This document shows, piece after piece, positions 35,322-43,689 of a DNA stretch of 64,000 bases; the stretch's first letter is position 1, and each line of letters begins with the position of its first letter. The notes below the pieces were generated by a model, which had not been told where the DNA came from, ran no database searches, and saw nothing but the letters and a program-made list of their open reading frames with translations. Position numbers and translations under genes: made by a program. The stretch is from Bdellovibrio sp. 22V (lineage in GTDB: Bacteria; Bdellovibrionota; Bdellovibrionia; Bdellovibrionales; Bdellovibrionaceae). The stretch lies in NCBI RefSeq assembly GCF_030169785.1, contig NZ_CP125854.1, positions 3,410,001 through 3,474,000 of the forward strand, in the 5' to 3' direction.

Positions 35322-35435
35322 CTCCTTTGAGTAAGGCCAACGATCATTACTTTTATTGTGCCAAAATGAGACAAAAGAAAGTGGCAGCCTTTAACGGATC
35401 CGAGTAAACTGGTACCTTAGAAGAATGGGGGAACT

Positions 35436-35879
35436 ATGCTCCGATATTTGGCTATTCCTGTCGTTATAATCAGTCTTTTGACGACAGCATGTCAGACATC
35501 CATGTTGAAGCAGTTTTCTAAGATCGAACCAGGAATGGAAAAGGACGACGTTCTACGATTGATGGGTTCTCCCAAGCAAACGCAACGCTTTCACGGTAAA
35601 GATCGTTGGTCTTACGTTTTCTACGACAATCGCATAAAATTCGAAAAAGAAGTGCAATTCTTTGAGGGCAACGCGATCTACGTGGGTGATAAGTGGCAGC
35701 CGGAAAAAGATAAGACCGCAGCCGCTATCGACGGCATCAACGATCAAAAGAACCAACAGATCGACGAGCAAATTGCCAAGGACGTTGAGGCACATCGCCG
35801 TTCTTATGAGGCTTATGAAAAAGAAGCCAAGGGCGAAGACAAAGTTCGTTATGTTCCCGATTTCGAAGCTATTCGCTAG
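35436..35879 (+). CDS. BamE/SmpA-OmlA-like lipoprotein
   Basis: The 147-residue protein starts at ATG 35436 after GGGGGAACT. It has a lipoprotein signal with LTTAC and then the SmpA/OmlA core: FSKIEPGMEKDDVLRLMGSP, WSYVFYDNRIKFEKEVQFFE. This is the BamE fold (helix-helix-beta sheet, 'GMTKxxVxxxLGxP' motif). BamE stabilises the Bam complex that inserts outer-membrane barrels. The C-terminal 55 residues are an added helical, charged tail (DGINDQKNQQIDEQIAKDVE) not found in E. coli BamE. It could therefore be true BamE or a related lipoprotein. The 3' end overlaps the convergent 35869 gene by 11 bases. Confidence 0.85.
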   Translation: MLRYLAIPVVIISLLTTACQTSMLKQFSKIEPGMEKDDVLRLMGSPKQTQRFHGKDRWSYVFYDNRIKFEKEVQFFEGNAIYVGDKWQPEKDKTAAAIDGINDQKNQQIDEQIAKDVEAHRRSYEAYEKEAKGEDKVRYVPDFEAIR

Positions 35880-36555
35880 CTTTTAGAATGAGGGGCTGTC
35901 CTAGAACGGAAATCACTTCATAGCCGTTGATGGATAAAGTGTTCTCGGGATTTTTTCCGTAGAATTTAACTCCGATCCAAGTCCACTCTGTAGGCCAAAA
36001 TTCCACGACATTTCTAAAAAAAACTTTGCCTTGTTCGCGGCTTCCGGGAACGGAAGCGGTGAATTCAAATTGCTGCAAAGGACTTTTTAGAATCGTTGCA
36101 AATGGAATGGCAGCGGCTTCCAGGTGGTGTTGGTCTTCACTGATAAGGCATGGCGTACGGACGACCATTTGCGGAATCTCTCCCGAAAAAGCGACACCTT
36201 CTGCCGCGAAGATCAAGTCGACTGTCGGATATTCTTCGCAAACAAAAACTTTCGCACCGTCGGCGTTTTTTAAAAGAAATGAACCTAAGACAACGCCGGG
36301 TCCTTCAGAGGTCTCTATCGGATGGGCGTCTTTGAGCACCTGATATTTAAAGGCCTTTTTAAATTCTTCCGGAGAGGCTTCAGAAAGATCGTGTTCCACT
36401 GTCATTTCGGATGAATTCGAGGAACCGTCGGAGGCGACCTTCCGTAATGGAGACAGTTTTTTCTCCAAAGTCATCAATGCAAACGGCAAAGCCGCGAGCA
36501 GAAGAATCAGACTCATCATGCGCGAAGTTTTTTGAAGCGGAGTTTTCTTTTTCAT
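35869..36555 (-). CDS. membrane-anchored protein coupled to a protease gene
   Basis: The 228-residue protein has one N-terminal membrane helix (about 14-30: MSLILLLAALPFALMTL) and then a predicted periplasmic domain with mixed strands: GVVLGSFLLKNADGAKVFVC, VDLIFAAEGVAFSGEIPQMV, FEFTASVPGS and WIGVKFYGKN. There are two Cys residues. No family is recognised. Its ATG lies one base after the stop of the metalloprotease gene in the same direction, so translation is probably coupled and the two proteins likely act together, for example as protease and inhibitor or anchor. That pairing is inference. Confidence 0.75.
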   Translation of the reverse strand: MKKKTPLQKTSRMMSLILLLAALPFALMTLEKKLSPLRKVASDGSSNSSEMTVEHDLSEASPEEFKKAFKYQVLKDAHPIETSEGPGVVLGSFLLKNADGAKVFVCEEYPTVDLIFAAEGVAFSGEIPQMVVRTPCLISEDQHHLEAAAIPFATILKSPLQQFEFTASVPGSREQGKVFFRNVVEFWPTEWTWIGVKFYGKNPENTLSINGYEVISVLGQPLILKASE

Positions 36556-36556
36556 C

Positions 36557-37195
36557 TTAGTACTCGCATTTAATTGTTTCGCGGTCGGCAGCCGTTAATA
36601 CGTCTCGTTTCAAAGCCCCATTGAGAACAGCCCACATCACGCTGGGAACGGTACTTCGGTGTTTTAATCCTAAAACGTGTCCCAACTCGTGAATCAGCAG
36701 ACTTTCAAGGTGGACGTCTTTATAGGATTGATATTCGTCGATAAAAAAATTGAAGTATTTATTGTCGATGGCAACGTCAGCTTCATAAAGCTCGTTCGCG
36801 CGCCAATAAAGATTCGTGAGCCCTTGCATGTTCTTCTGCGCTTCAGGCCATTCCTGTAACCAGTGAACTGTGTTCACAGAGTCTCGCTTTGTTTCGTCCG
36901 TCAAAGTCTTTTCAGAGCGTACGAAGTTAAAGAGCGTCATGCCAGCAGCATCATTCCAGTGCGAGGCCGCTTTGCGAAGAACCTCTTCGTATTCAGTAGG
37001 AAAGCTTTTGTGGAGTTCGAGAGTCACAGGAATATTCTTTTTCCATGACACTCTTTGCCCGTAGGCGTTTTGCACAAATCCACAATCTGTTTCAGCGGCA
37101 CTTGCGAGATTGTCGGCGTCACCGGGCCCCAATGTAATGCCGTTTTGGCATGCGCATAAAGCCAACAATGTAATGAACAGAAAGCATTTGTACAT
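36557..37195 (-). CDS. matrixin-like metalloprotease lipoprotein
   Basis: The 212-residue protein has a lipoprotein signal (MYKCFLFITLLALCAC, Cys16). The zinc site is complete: HELGHVLGLKH with H169, E170, H173 and H179, and the Met-turn VPSVMWAV with M187, as in M10A (matrixin) and related metzincins. The catalytic domain is compact (about 50-205), with no visible prodomain cysteine switch and no hemopexin repeats. It would cut proteins at the cell envelope or outside. The start has a GAGAGAC ribosome site. The next gene begins one base after its stop. Matrixin-like lipoproteins of this kind are known from several predatory and gliding bacteria. Confidence 0.88.
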   Translation of the reverse strand: MYKCFLFITLLALCACQNGITLGPGDADNLASAAETDCGFVQNAYGQRVSWKKNIPVTLELHKSFPTEYEEVLRKAASHWNDAAGMTLFNFVRSEKTLTDETKRDSVNTVHWLQEWPEAQKNMQGLTNLYWRANELYEADVAIDNKYFNFFIDEYQSYKDVHLESLLIHELGHVLGLKHRSTVPSVMWAVLNGALKRDVLTAADRETIKCEY

Positions 37196-37269
37196 GTCTC
37201 TCAGTTTACACGAGATTTTTTAGCATATCTTTGGGAACTTTTCGGACCTCGACAAAGGTAAAGGTCCTT

Positions 37270-39486
37270 TTAGAAGTAAGAATCCGCCCAATCAATCAAA
37301 GTACTATTGATCCAGGAAATTTTTTCTTGGGCCGTGATCCTGCGTCCCTGTTTTAGGAAGTTTAAAACCTCACTGCGCAATTCGTTGGCGGTCGCCTCGT
37401 GTAAAATCAGCACGCCGCTTTCAGTGTCATGAATGAAACTGCGGCGATTTAAATTGACGCTGCTTACGAAACTAAGTTTGCGATCAATCACCAAGAGTTT
37501 TGCATGCAGGATCGACTTTTCGTCGGACCATTCGTAGATTTCGACGTTGGCAAGGTGGCGATTCACCCCTTGCTTATTCACGTCCTCCGCGATTTGCGGA
37601 GTACCGTCACCAGCCAGACGTATTCTTGTCATCACTTTCACCTTCACGCCTCTTTGCACGGCGCGATCCAAAGCCGCACTAATAGCGACAGAGGGACGGA
37701 AGTAAGGAGTCGTGATAAGAAGCTCTGACTGAGCGGAGTCGATCATCTCGATATAAAATTTTTCAAGTTGATAACCGTCAAAATAGGGCAAGGACATGAT
37801 ATGCCGAACCAACGGATAAAGCTTGGGCAGGTTCGATAAGCGAGAAACCTGATTACTTGAGGCCTGCTGCGGAATATTGATATTTGTTGAGCGGAAGCGT
37901 TGAGTTTCAGGATCTCTCATCCAGAACGATAACATTTGCGCTAAAACGGATTTTACAAAAGGAGCGCCGCGAATTTCGACTTCGAAATCGTTGTAATAGA
38001 TGTACGCTTCTTCGCCTTCACCGTAGTTCTTTAAATACTTGTAGGCTTTATAAAAAGGCGTGTCAGAGAAAATATAAGAGTCGCGGATGTTTCTGCCACC
38101 TGTAATTAGAAAGTTATCTGAAGGTTTTTTAGAAGAATGCCCAATGATAAGTTTGGTGTGATTCACGCGGTGAAATTTATCGAGCCAGCCGCCATCTTCT
38201 TTCTCAGAGAGACGGTATTTGTAGTATTGAACCTTCACGTTCGGCATACCAATTTGCAGCCACTCCAAAATACGTTTGTCTTTTTTTGTCATGGTGACTT
38301 CTGGGACAAGAATACGGATCTGCGTTCCACGAGAAGCGTGATAACGAAGAGCCCGAGCTAAGACCATTCCATGGAAGTCGGCGGAGAAATTTAAAGATGA
38401 GACCCAAATAATATCGAACTGCGGAGCTTTATCGAAACTCAGTTTCGCCATCGGGTTCTTATTGTCAAAGTCCTTACGAGCCAAAGGTGATCCCGTCAGC
38501 GACATGATCTTGCGATTCATCGACACATACGGGTCGCGCAGGTTCACCCATTTGTCGAACGTTTGTGTGCAGGTCACGAAATTATAATCTTGCTGCCAAA
38601 AGAAGCTGGTTGGGTTGTTGCCGAAATCACCGGAAGGTCTTGCGCAGACATCGATCTGGTTTGTCAGCTTCAACCACTCTGTTGAAAGATCGCTCAGCTC
38701 TTTCAAAGCAAAGCCATGTGTCCACGTTTTATCTTTTTCCGGATCAAAGAAGTAAAACTGGCAGTTGCGCACGAAAGGAGAAAAACGCACGCTCACTTTT
38801 TGTCCGTTCACTTGGTTGTAATACCAATTGAAGTCAAAAGAGCGTCCTTTCTTTTCATTTGAGAAAAAGAGAAATGGATCGTCATAAATAAACTCGGCAT
38901 CGCATGTAAGGCGAGCCTTCAAATACTCTTGTCCTTTGTTGCTGTCGTCGCGAAAATGCGGCGGATTTTTAGGTGGCAGCATATTTCGAAAGCGCAGGGA
39001 ATAGCTTTTATAAAAACGATGTTCCAGCGGAAAAGGATTTACTCCAACGCCAAGTCTAAAATCGTCCCAGTTATGCACTTCAATAATCTCTTCTTTTTCA
39101 AAGAGCACAGGACGAAATGTTGCTTCAAACCAGGGGCCTAAGCCGGACCACTCGCGCAGATGCAGCTTGTTGCTCATAGTTTCAATGTGTTGATTTCTCT
39201 CTTGGACCAACTGACTCAAAGCCGCGCGAGCTTGCGGATCGCGCAGAGCTTTTTCCCCGAAAGCTGGGATGTGACTTGCTCCCTGTGTCGTCGAGCTTTG
39301 AGTTTGGAATAATTCCTGACTTTTGCGCCAGTCGTTATTCCAAAACCGTGACAACTCTAGATCAATCTCCTGAATGCGGTTGATTCTTTGATCGTCATAC
39401 ATTTCGGAACTGGGACTGCGCTGTACGTTGGTACAAGAAATAAGAAGAGAGCATAGAATGAAGACACAGAAACCGAACACGTTCAT
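37270..39486 (-). CDS. phospholipase D-family lipoprotein
   Basis: I chose ATG 39486; TTG 39495 is an alternative. The 738-residue product has a lipoprotein signal (MNVFGFCVFILCSLLISC). The C-terminal half has two phospholipase D half-sites. The second is a complete HxKxxxxD: H661-A-K663-L-L-V-I-D668, followed by SSVNLNRRS. The first reads H443-T-K445-L-I-I-G-H450, so the acidic residue is His. The N-terminal 350 residues form an unknown domain. PLD enzymes cleave or exchange phosphodiester head groups (cardiolipin synthases, phospholipases, nucleases). As an outer-membrane or periplasmic lipoprotein it may act on phospholipid; the substrate is unknown. Confidence 0.88.
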   Translation of the reverse strand: MNVFGFCVFILCSLLISCTNVQRSPSSEMYDDQRINRIQEIDLELSRFWNNDWRKSQELFQTQSSTTQGASHIPAFGEKALRDPQARAALSQLVQERNQHIETMSNKLHLREWSGLGPWFEATFRPVLFEKEEIIEVHNWDDFRLGVGVNPFPLEHRFYKSYSLRFRNMLPPKNPPHFRDDSNKGQEYLKARLTCDAEFIYDDPFLFFSNEKKGRSFDFNWYYNQVNGQKVSVRFSPFVRNCQFYFFDPEKDKTWTHGFALKELSDLSTEWLKLTNQIDVCARPSGDFGNNPTSFFWQQDYNFVTCTQTFDKWVNLRDPYVSMNRKIMSLTGSPLARKDFDNKNPMAKLSFDKAPQFDIIWVSSLNFSADFHGMVLARALRYHASRGTQIRILVPEVTMTKKDKRILEWLQIGMPNVKVQYYKYRLSEKEDGGWLDKFHRVNHTKLIIGHSSKKPSDNFLITGGRNIRDSYIFSDTPFYKAYKYLKNYGEGEEAYIYYNDFEVEIRGAPFVKSVLAQMLSFWMRDPETQRFRSTNINIPQQASSNQVSRLSNLPKLYPLVRHIMSLPYFDGYQLEKFYIEMIDSAQSELLITTPYFRPSVAISAALDRAVQRGVKVKVMTRIRLAGDGTPQIAEDVNKQGVNRHLANVEIYEWSDEKSILHAKLLVIDRKLSFVSSVNLNRRSFIHDTESGVLILHEATANELRSEVLNFLKQGRRITAQEKISWINSTLIDWADSYF

Positions 39487-39530
39487 AGTCTTCAAATCGG
39501 GTTATGTAGTGAAAAAGTTTAGGAATTCAT

Positions 39531-39576
39531 GCGAGCTTTCTCAAATTGAGGCAATCAAATTTTGAGCAAAGCTCGC
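39531..39576 (-). terminator. long imperfect hairpin between two minus-strand genes
   Basis: GCGAGCTTT (39531-39539) pairs with AAAGCTCGC (39568-39576), and the pairing continues inward (CTCAAATT with AATTTTGAG, with two bulges). It lies 50 bases after the stop of the 39626 gene on the minus strand and before the PLD gene. A terminator is likely, though the T tract after it is poor. Confidence 0.55.
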
Positions 39577-39625
39577 CGAGGATTTCATAGCGAGCAATGA
39601 TTCGCCATGAAAGTCTGAAAGAATA

Positions 39626-40147
39626 CTAGTTGTAGAAGTCTGCGATCTCGTCGTCGTTACGGATGTAAGTTTTGAAATCTGCGGATACAAAGCTTGTTTC
39701 CTGGATCACGCCTTCAGCACAACCAGAAAGGCTTGCGTCACTTTCTCCGTCAAAATCACATTCGCCAATGTACCAAGCCTTTTCAGTGTAATGGATTTTG
39801 TAGCCGATAAGATCATTGGAATAAAAGATACCAATAACTTCAGTCAGCTCTGTATTGCCATCAGAGATATAGTCGCCCTCAAGAATAGTGTCTACCCAAA
39901 TGGAGGCTTGCTCGACAGCGATCTTTTGCAAGATTTTTAAATCGCGTTGCGAAAGCAAAAGGTGTTGTTTCTTGCCGTCAGTGAAAAGAACGGCTTCACG
40001 GAAAGGTTTCGAACATTCATCAGCGCAGTTGGCTTTGTAGTTGTCCATCATTTCCATAAACTTGCGCGCGCCAACGAAGTACTCATCAGCTTGAGCTTGC
40101 AAAGAAATAGCCATCGTCATGAAAATAGCGCCTAGTATAGCTTTCAT
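39626..40147 (-). CDS. exported protein of unknown function
   Basis: The 173-residue protein follows a very good CGGAGGTTTCG ribosome site. It has a signal peptide (MKAILGAIFMTMAISLQAQA) and four cysteines in the mature part: NCADECSKPF near the N-terminus and GECDF...LSGCAEG near the C-terminus, likely two disulfides. The rest is a mixed alpha/beta domain (LLLSQRDLKILQKIAVEQAS, GIFYSNDLIGYKIHYTEKAW). It belongs to no family I can name. It stands alone between hairpins, so probably a single-gene unit. Confidence 0.78.
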   Translation of the reverse strand: MKAILGAIFMTMAISLQAQADEYFVGARKFMEMMDNYKANCADECSKPFREAVLFTDGKKQHLLLSQRDLKILQKIAVEQASIWVDTILEGDYISDGNTELTEVIGIFYSNDLIGYKIHYTEKAWYIGECDFDGESDASLSGCAEGVIQETSFVSADFKTYIRNDDEIADFYN

Positions 40148-40233
40148 CGAAACCTCCGAATTGGAGGCAACATATAGCTCTCGAAGCGGCGAATGTATAA
40201 TCCAAAATCTTAATGATATTATGCGCCCAAAGC

Positions 40234-41721
40234 CTAGAGCGGGGCTTCCGTGAGTTTTCGCTTTAAAACTTTCCCACTGTCCCCTTTGGGGAGGGCTTGT
40301 AGGAACACGAAATGCTTTGGAATTTTGAATTTTGCCAGGTTTTGCACGCAGTGATTGTGCAGATCATCAATGCTTAGGCTGCTATCCTTTGCAACGACAA
40401 AGGCTTTGCCGACTTCGCCCCATTTTTCATCGGGAACGCCAATGACAGCGGCCTCTAGAACGGATGGATGGGAGCGCAGGATTTGTTCGATCTCTGGAGG
40501 ATAGACGTTTTCGCCTCCAGAAATGAACATGTCCTTTTTACGGCCGACGACGTAATAGTAACCTTCAGAGTCGCGACGGACGAGGTCACCGGTGTAGAGC
40601 CAACCATCTTGGATCGTTTCGTGAGTGGCCTTTTCATTTTGCCAATAGCCGTGCATGCACATCGGGCCTTTTAAAACGAGTTCGCCGATTTCGTCAGCGG
40701 CAAGTTCTTTGCCGTCGTTATCGACGACTTTGGCTTCAATATAAAAATTAGGAAATCCGATGGAGCCAATTTTGCGAAGAGCGTCCTCTTCATTCAAAGA
40801 AAAAACATTGGGACCGAATTCAGTCAGACCGTAACCTTGACGAACAGGCACGCCTTTTTTATCCCACACCTTGATCAGCTCAATCGGCATAGGTTCCCCG
40901 CCGACGATGGCATAGCGAATTTTAGACAGATCCGTTTTTTCAAAAAGCGGTGAACGCACCATCATGTCCATTGTCGTTGGTACGCCAAAAAGCAATGTCG
41001 CCTTTTCTTGTTCGCTCAACGAAAGAATTTGATCTGCGTCGAATTTCTTAAGGAAAACGACTTTAGCGCCACGGTGTATGAACGGTGTCGTTAAAACATT
41101 CCACCCGCCCGTGTGAAAGAATGGCAAAAAGATCACAGTGCAATCTGTCTGCGAGATGTTCAGGCGAAACGTCGTATTGATCGAGTTCCAAAAAATCATT
41201 TTGTAAGTAAGAATCGCGCCTTTAGGAGATCCCGTAGTTCCCGAGGTGTACAGAATCATCGCGGGATCTTCTTCCGTCGATGTAAATGGAACTTCTATTT
41301 CTGTTTTATTCACTTCTAAAGCGCGAGCAAAATCAGAGAGTAATAAAGCCGTCAGTGATTTTACATTGGGAAGATTTTCAATAATTTCGCGATAGGCTTC
41401 TTGAAACAAAATCAGCTTTGGAGCCGCATCCGTGACAATGTGATTCACTTCTCGTTGCGTAAGACGAAAATTAATAGGAACAAGAATCGCACCCAGGCGT
41501 TGTAGAGCAAAGAACAAGAAAACATACTCAAGCTCATTGGTCGCTAAAGCGGCAACACGGTCGCCTTTTCTGATTCCGAATTCCTTTTGCAGGAAGGAAG
41601 CTCCACGATTGGCCAAAGCGAAAAACTGCGCGTAAGAAAACTCACGGCCCGTTTCGCCATCTTTGATCGCGATATTTTTTGGGGAATATAAATTCCAGCG
41701 CTTCAGCCAATCCAGTTCCAT
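40234..41721 (-). CDS. acyl-CoA synthetase (AMP-forming)
   Basis: The 495-residue protein belongs to the ANL adenylating superfamily. It has the P-loop YTSGTTGSPKGAI (158-170), the GYGLTEFGPNV adenine-binding region, and the hinge/TGD motif DGWLYTGDLVRRDSEGYYYV followed by GRKKDMFISGGENVYPPEIE. The catalytic Lys near the C-terminus is in PKGDSGKVLKRKL. It activates a carboxylic acid, probably a fatty acid, as acyl-AMP and then CoA thioester. Its length and the FIHRGAKVVFLKKF middle suit medium- or long-chain fatty acid ligases. The ATG has GAGG at a proper distance. It lies 13 bases after a KASIII-like gene in the same direction, so the two probably form one lipid-metabolism unit. Confidence 0.92.
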   Translation of the reverse strand: MELDWLKRWNLYSPKNIAIKDGETGREFSYAQFFALANRGASFLQKEFGIRKGDRVAALATNELEYVFLFFALQRLGAILVPINFRLTQREVNHIVTDAAPKLILFQEAYREIIENLPNVKSLTALLLSDFARALEVNKTEIEVPFTSTEEDPAMILYTSGTTGSPKGAILTYKMIFWNSINTTFRLNISQTDCTVIFLPFFHTGGWNVLTTPFIHRGAKVVFLKKFDADQILSLSEQEKATLLFGVPTTMDMMVRSPLFEKTDLSKIRYAIVGGEPMPIELIKVWDKKGVPVRQGYGLTEFGPNVFSLNEEDALRKIGSIGFPNFYIEAKVVDNDGKELAADEIGELVLKGPMCMHGYWQNEKATHETIQDGWLYTGDLVRRDSEGYYYVVGRKKDMFISGGENVYPPEIEQILRSHPSVLEAAVIGVPDEKWGEVGKAFVVAKDSSLSIDDLHNHCVQNLAKFKIPKHFVFLQALPKGDSGKVLKRKLTEAPL

Positions 41722-41734
41722 AAAACCTCAGAGA

Positions 41735-42733
41735 CTACGTATCGTAGCCCCACTCCAATGCAAGAGCTGCCATGCTCATACCACCGCCTGATCCCAACAT
41801 AAAGACCAAGTCACCTTTTTTCATTTTCTTTTGGCGGGCGGCATCGGCGATGGCCATGCCAATAGAGGCAGAGCCCGTATAACCGAAGCGATCCATAACG
41901 TAATGAGCACGGTCGCGAGGCAAATCTAATTTATCCAGAGTCTCATAAATGCTTTGCACGTTGAATTGCGTGATAAAGAAGTGCTGGATGTCGGAAGCCT
42001 TCTTGTGGAGGCGATCCAAAAGCACGTTAGTCAAGCGCGGCCAGTGGATTCCGTTTGTCTCTGGCGGAATGCGTTTTGGGAAAGCTAAAAGCTGACCTTT
42101 GTTTTCAATCACTTGATGAGTGATCGGCTGAGCAGTGCCTCCCGCGTAAATGCCCATGTAGTCATGATATTGGCCATCCGTATACATTTGGCTGTCCAAG
42201 AATCCCTGAGTGTCTTTGGCAGGTTGAATGACGACAGCGCCGGCTCCGTCGGCAAAAAGAGAAGCGATTTTGTAATCGTCGAAATTCAAATACTTACTCA
42301 TGCCGTAAGCGCCCACGACAAGAATGTTTTTATATTTATTATCAGTGCCGATGTACTTCGTCGCGATATCGCAACCAACGACGAAACCAGCGCAAGCGGT
42401 GTTGATGTCGTAAGTTCCTGCATTCGTCGCGCCCATGCGATAAGCGACAACGGAAGCCGTTGATGGAGAAAGATAGTCTGGCGTGTCCGTTGAGACGATG
42501 ATGAGATCCAAATCTTTCGCCGTAATACCGGCGTTTTTCATCGCTTCTTCGGCGGCGGGAATAATAAGATCGGACGTACGCTGATCGGCGTTCATCCAGC
42601 GGCGCTCTTTAATATTTCTTTGTTCGCTTAAGAAAGTTCCGATGTCTTTTTTGTAAAGTTCATCGAAGTATTGATTCGAAATCACGCGCTCTGGCGCGTA
42701 CATTCCTGTTCCTGCAATTGTCGCTTTTCTCAT
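41735..42733 (-). CDS. KASIII-like condensing enzyme with altered active site
   Basis: I chose ATG 42733 after AAAGGATGG; the longer frame lacks support. The 332-residue protein has the thiolase fold of FabH: MRKATIAGTGMYAPERVISN at the start, and DINTACAGFVVG with the nucleophilic Cys114. FabH's catalytic His (HQANxRI) is Thr255 here (ITQFNVQSI), and the catalytic Asn (GNTSAAS) is Tyr285 (GYTGSASIG). FabH-type decarboxylative condensation needs His and Asn, so the enzyme may do acyl transfer or head-to-head condensation instead. It precedes the acyl-CoA synthetase gene and is divergent from the FabG-like gene. Neither change looks like a sequencing error, as the frame and surroundings are intact. 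Confidence 0.88.
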   Translation of the reverse strand: MRKATIAGTGMYAPERVISNQYFDELYKKDIGTFLSEQRNIKERRWMNADQRTSDLIIPAAEEAMKNAGITAKDLDLIIVSTDTPDYLSPSTASVVAYRMGATNAGTYDINTACAGFVVGCDIATKYIGTDNKYKNILVVGAYGMSKYLNFDDYKIASLFADGAGAVVIQPAKDTQGFLDSQMYTDGQYHDYMGIYAGGTAQPITHQVIENKGQLLAFPKRIPPETNGIHWPRLTNVLLDRLHKKASDIQHFFITQFNVQSIYETLDKLDLPRDRAHYVMDRFGYTGSASIGMAIADAARQKKMKKGDLVFMLGSGGGMSMAALALEWGYDT

Positions 42734-42796
42734 AGTCCATCCTTTGCGAATGAACCCATCTACAAAGTATTTTTCGGCGTTTGGCAAGAAAAGAAA

Positions 42797-42816
42797 AATA
42801 GAGCTTTGGCTCTATT
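42797..42816 (+). promoter_or_regulatory. perfect palindrome between divergent lipid genes
   Basis: AATAGAGC (42797-42804) and GCTCTATT (42809-42816) form an 8-bp perfect inverted repeat with a TTTG centre. It lies between the divergent starts of the KASIII-like (42733) and FabG-like (42880) genes. The 20-base size and position suit an operator for a dimeric repressor acting on both genes. A short RNA hairpin is the alternative. Confidence 0.5.
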
Positions 42817-42879
42817 CACAGAGCGAAAAAATGCGATTTTCTTTGACGGCACTAGGAGAGTTCGGGGTAAGCCTTGTGT

Positions 42880-43629
42880 ATGAAAAATATTAATTTCGAT
42901 TTCAAAAATAAAAATGCTGTCGTTACTGGTGGTGCTGCCGGTATCGGTTTTCAAATCACGCAAAGTTTTCTTGAAGCGGGCGGAAACGTAGCGATTTGGG
43001 ATTACTCTGAACAAGCTTTGCAAAATGCAAAAACGGAATTGGCAAAGTATGGTTCGCAAGTGCACATTGCACAGATTGATGTGACAAATCGTGACTCCGT
43101 TGCGAAAGCGGCAGCCTCATTGCCTTGGGCTGTGGATATCCTTGTGAATAACGCGGGAATCACGCGTGATAAATCTTTCGCGAAAATGAATCCCGAAGAT
43201 TGGGATGCAGTTATTTCGACAAACCTCACTGGTTTGTTCAACGTGACGAAAACTCTTTTAGAAAAATTTAATGCGAACTCGAACCACAAACGCATTATTA
43301 ATATTTCGTCTGTGGTGGGGCTTTACGGTAACTTCGGGCAAACGAACTACGCGGCAGCTAAAGCCGGTGTGATCGGGATGACGAAAACATGGGGTAAAGA
43401 ATTGGGCCGCAAGGGTTTCACATCCAACGCCATTGCTCCTGGTTTTATTATGACGGCAATGACGAAAGCGATGCCTAAAGAAGTTCTTGAAGGGATGGCG
43501 GCTAAAGTTCCCGTAACTCGTCTTGGGGAAACGGAAGATATTGCAAACGCCGTTTTGTTCTTGGCAAGCGAGCAGGCTAGTTATATTAACGGCACCGTTC
43601 TTAGCGTCGATGGCGGGATCGTATTATAG
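42880..43629 (+). CDS. short-chain dehydrogenase, FabG-like
   Basis: The 249-residue protein is a classical SDR of the beta-ketoacyl-ACP/acetoacetyl-CoA reductase type. It has the nucleotide-binding TGGAAGIG (16-23), NNAGITRDKSFAKM, and the Ser...YAAAKAG catalytic stretch (NISSVVGLYGNFGQTNYAAA). The C-terminus ends GTVLSVDGGIVL as in FabG. NADPH-dependent reduction of a 3-oxoacyl thioester is likely. I chose ATG 42880; a TTG two codons earlier is possible and a GGGGTAAG site serves either. It is divergent from the KASIII/synthetase pair and is followed by two hydrolase genes on the same strand. Confidence 0.93.
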   Translation: MKNINFDFKNKNAVVTGGAAGIGFQITQSFLEAGGNVAIWDYSEQALQNAKTELAKYGSQVHIAQIDVTNRDSVAKAAASLPWAVDILVNNAGITRDKSFAKMNPEDWDAVISTNLTGLFNVTKTLLEKFNANSNHKRIINISSVVGLYGNFGQTNYAAAKAGVIGMTKTWGKELGRKGFTSNAIAPGFIMTAMTKAMPKEVLEGMAAKVPVTRLGETEDIANAVLFLASEQASYINGTVLSVDGGIVL

Positions 43630-43689
43630 GCCCTTTTGCATCTGAACCTTTTTGAGCGATTTATTTTTTAAGAAAAAACGGGGGATTTT

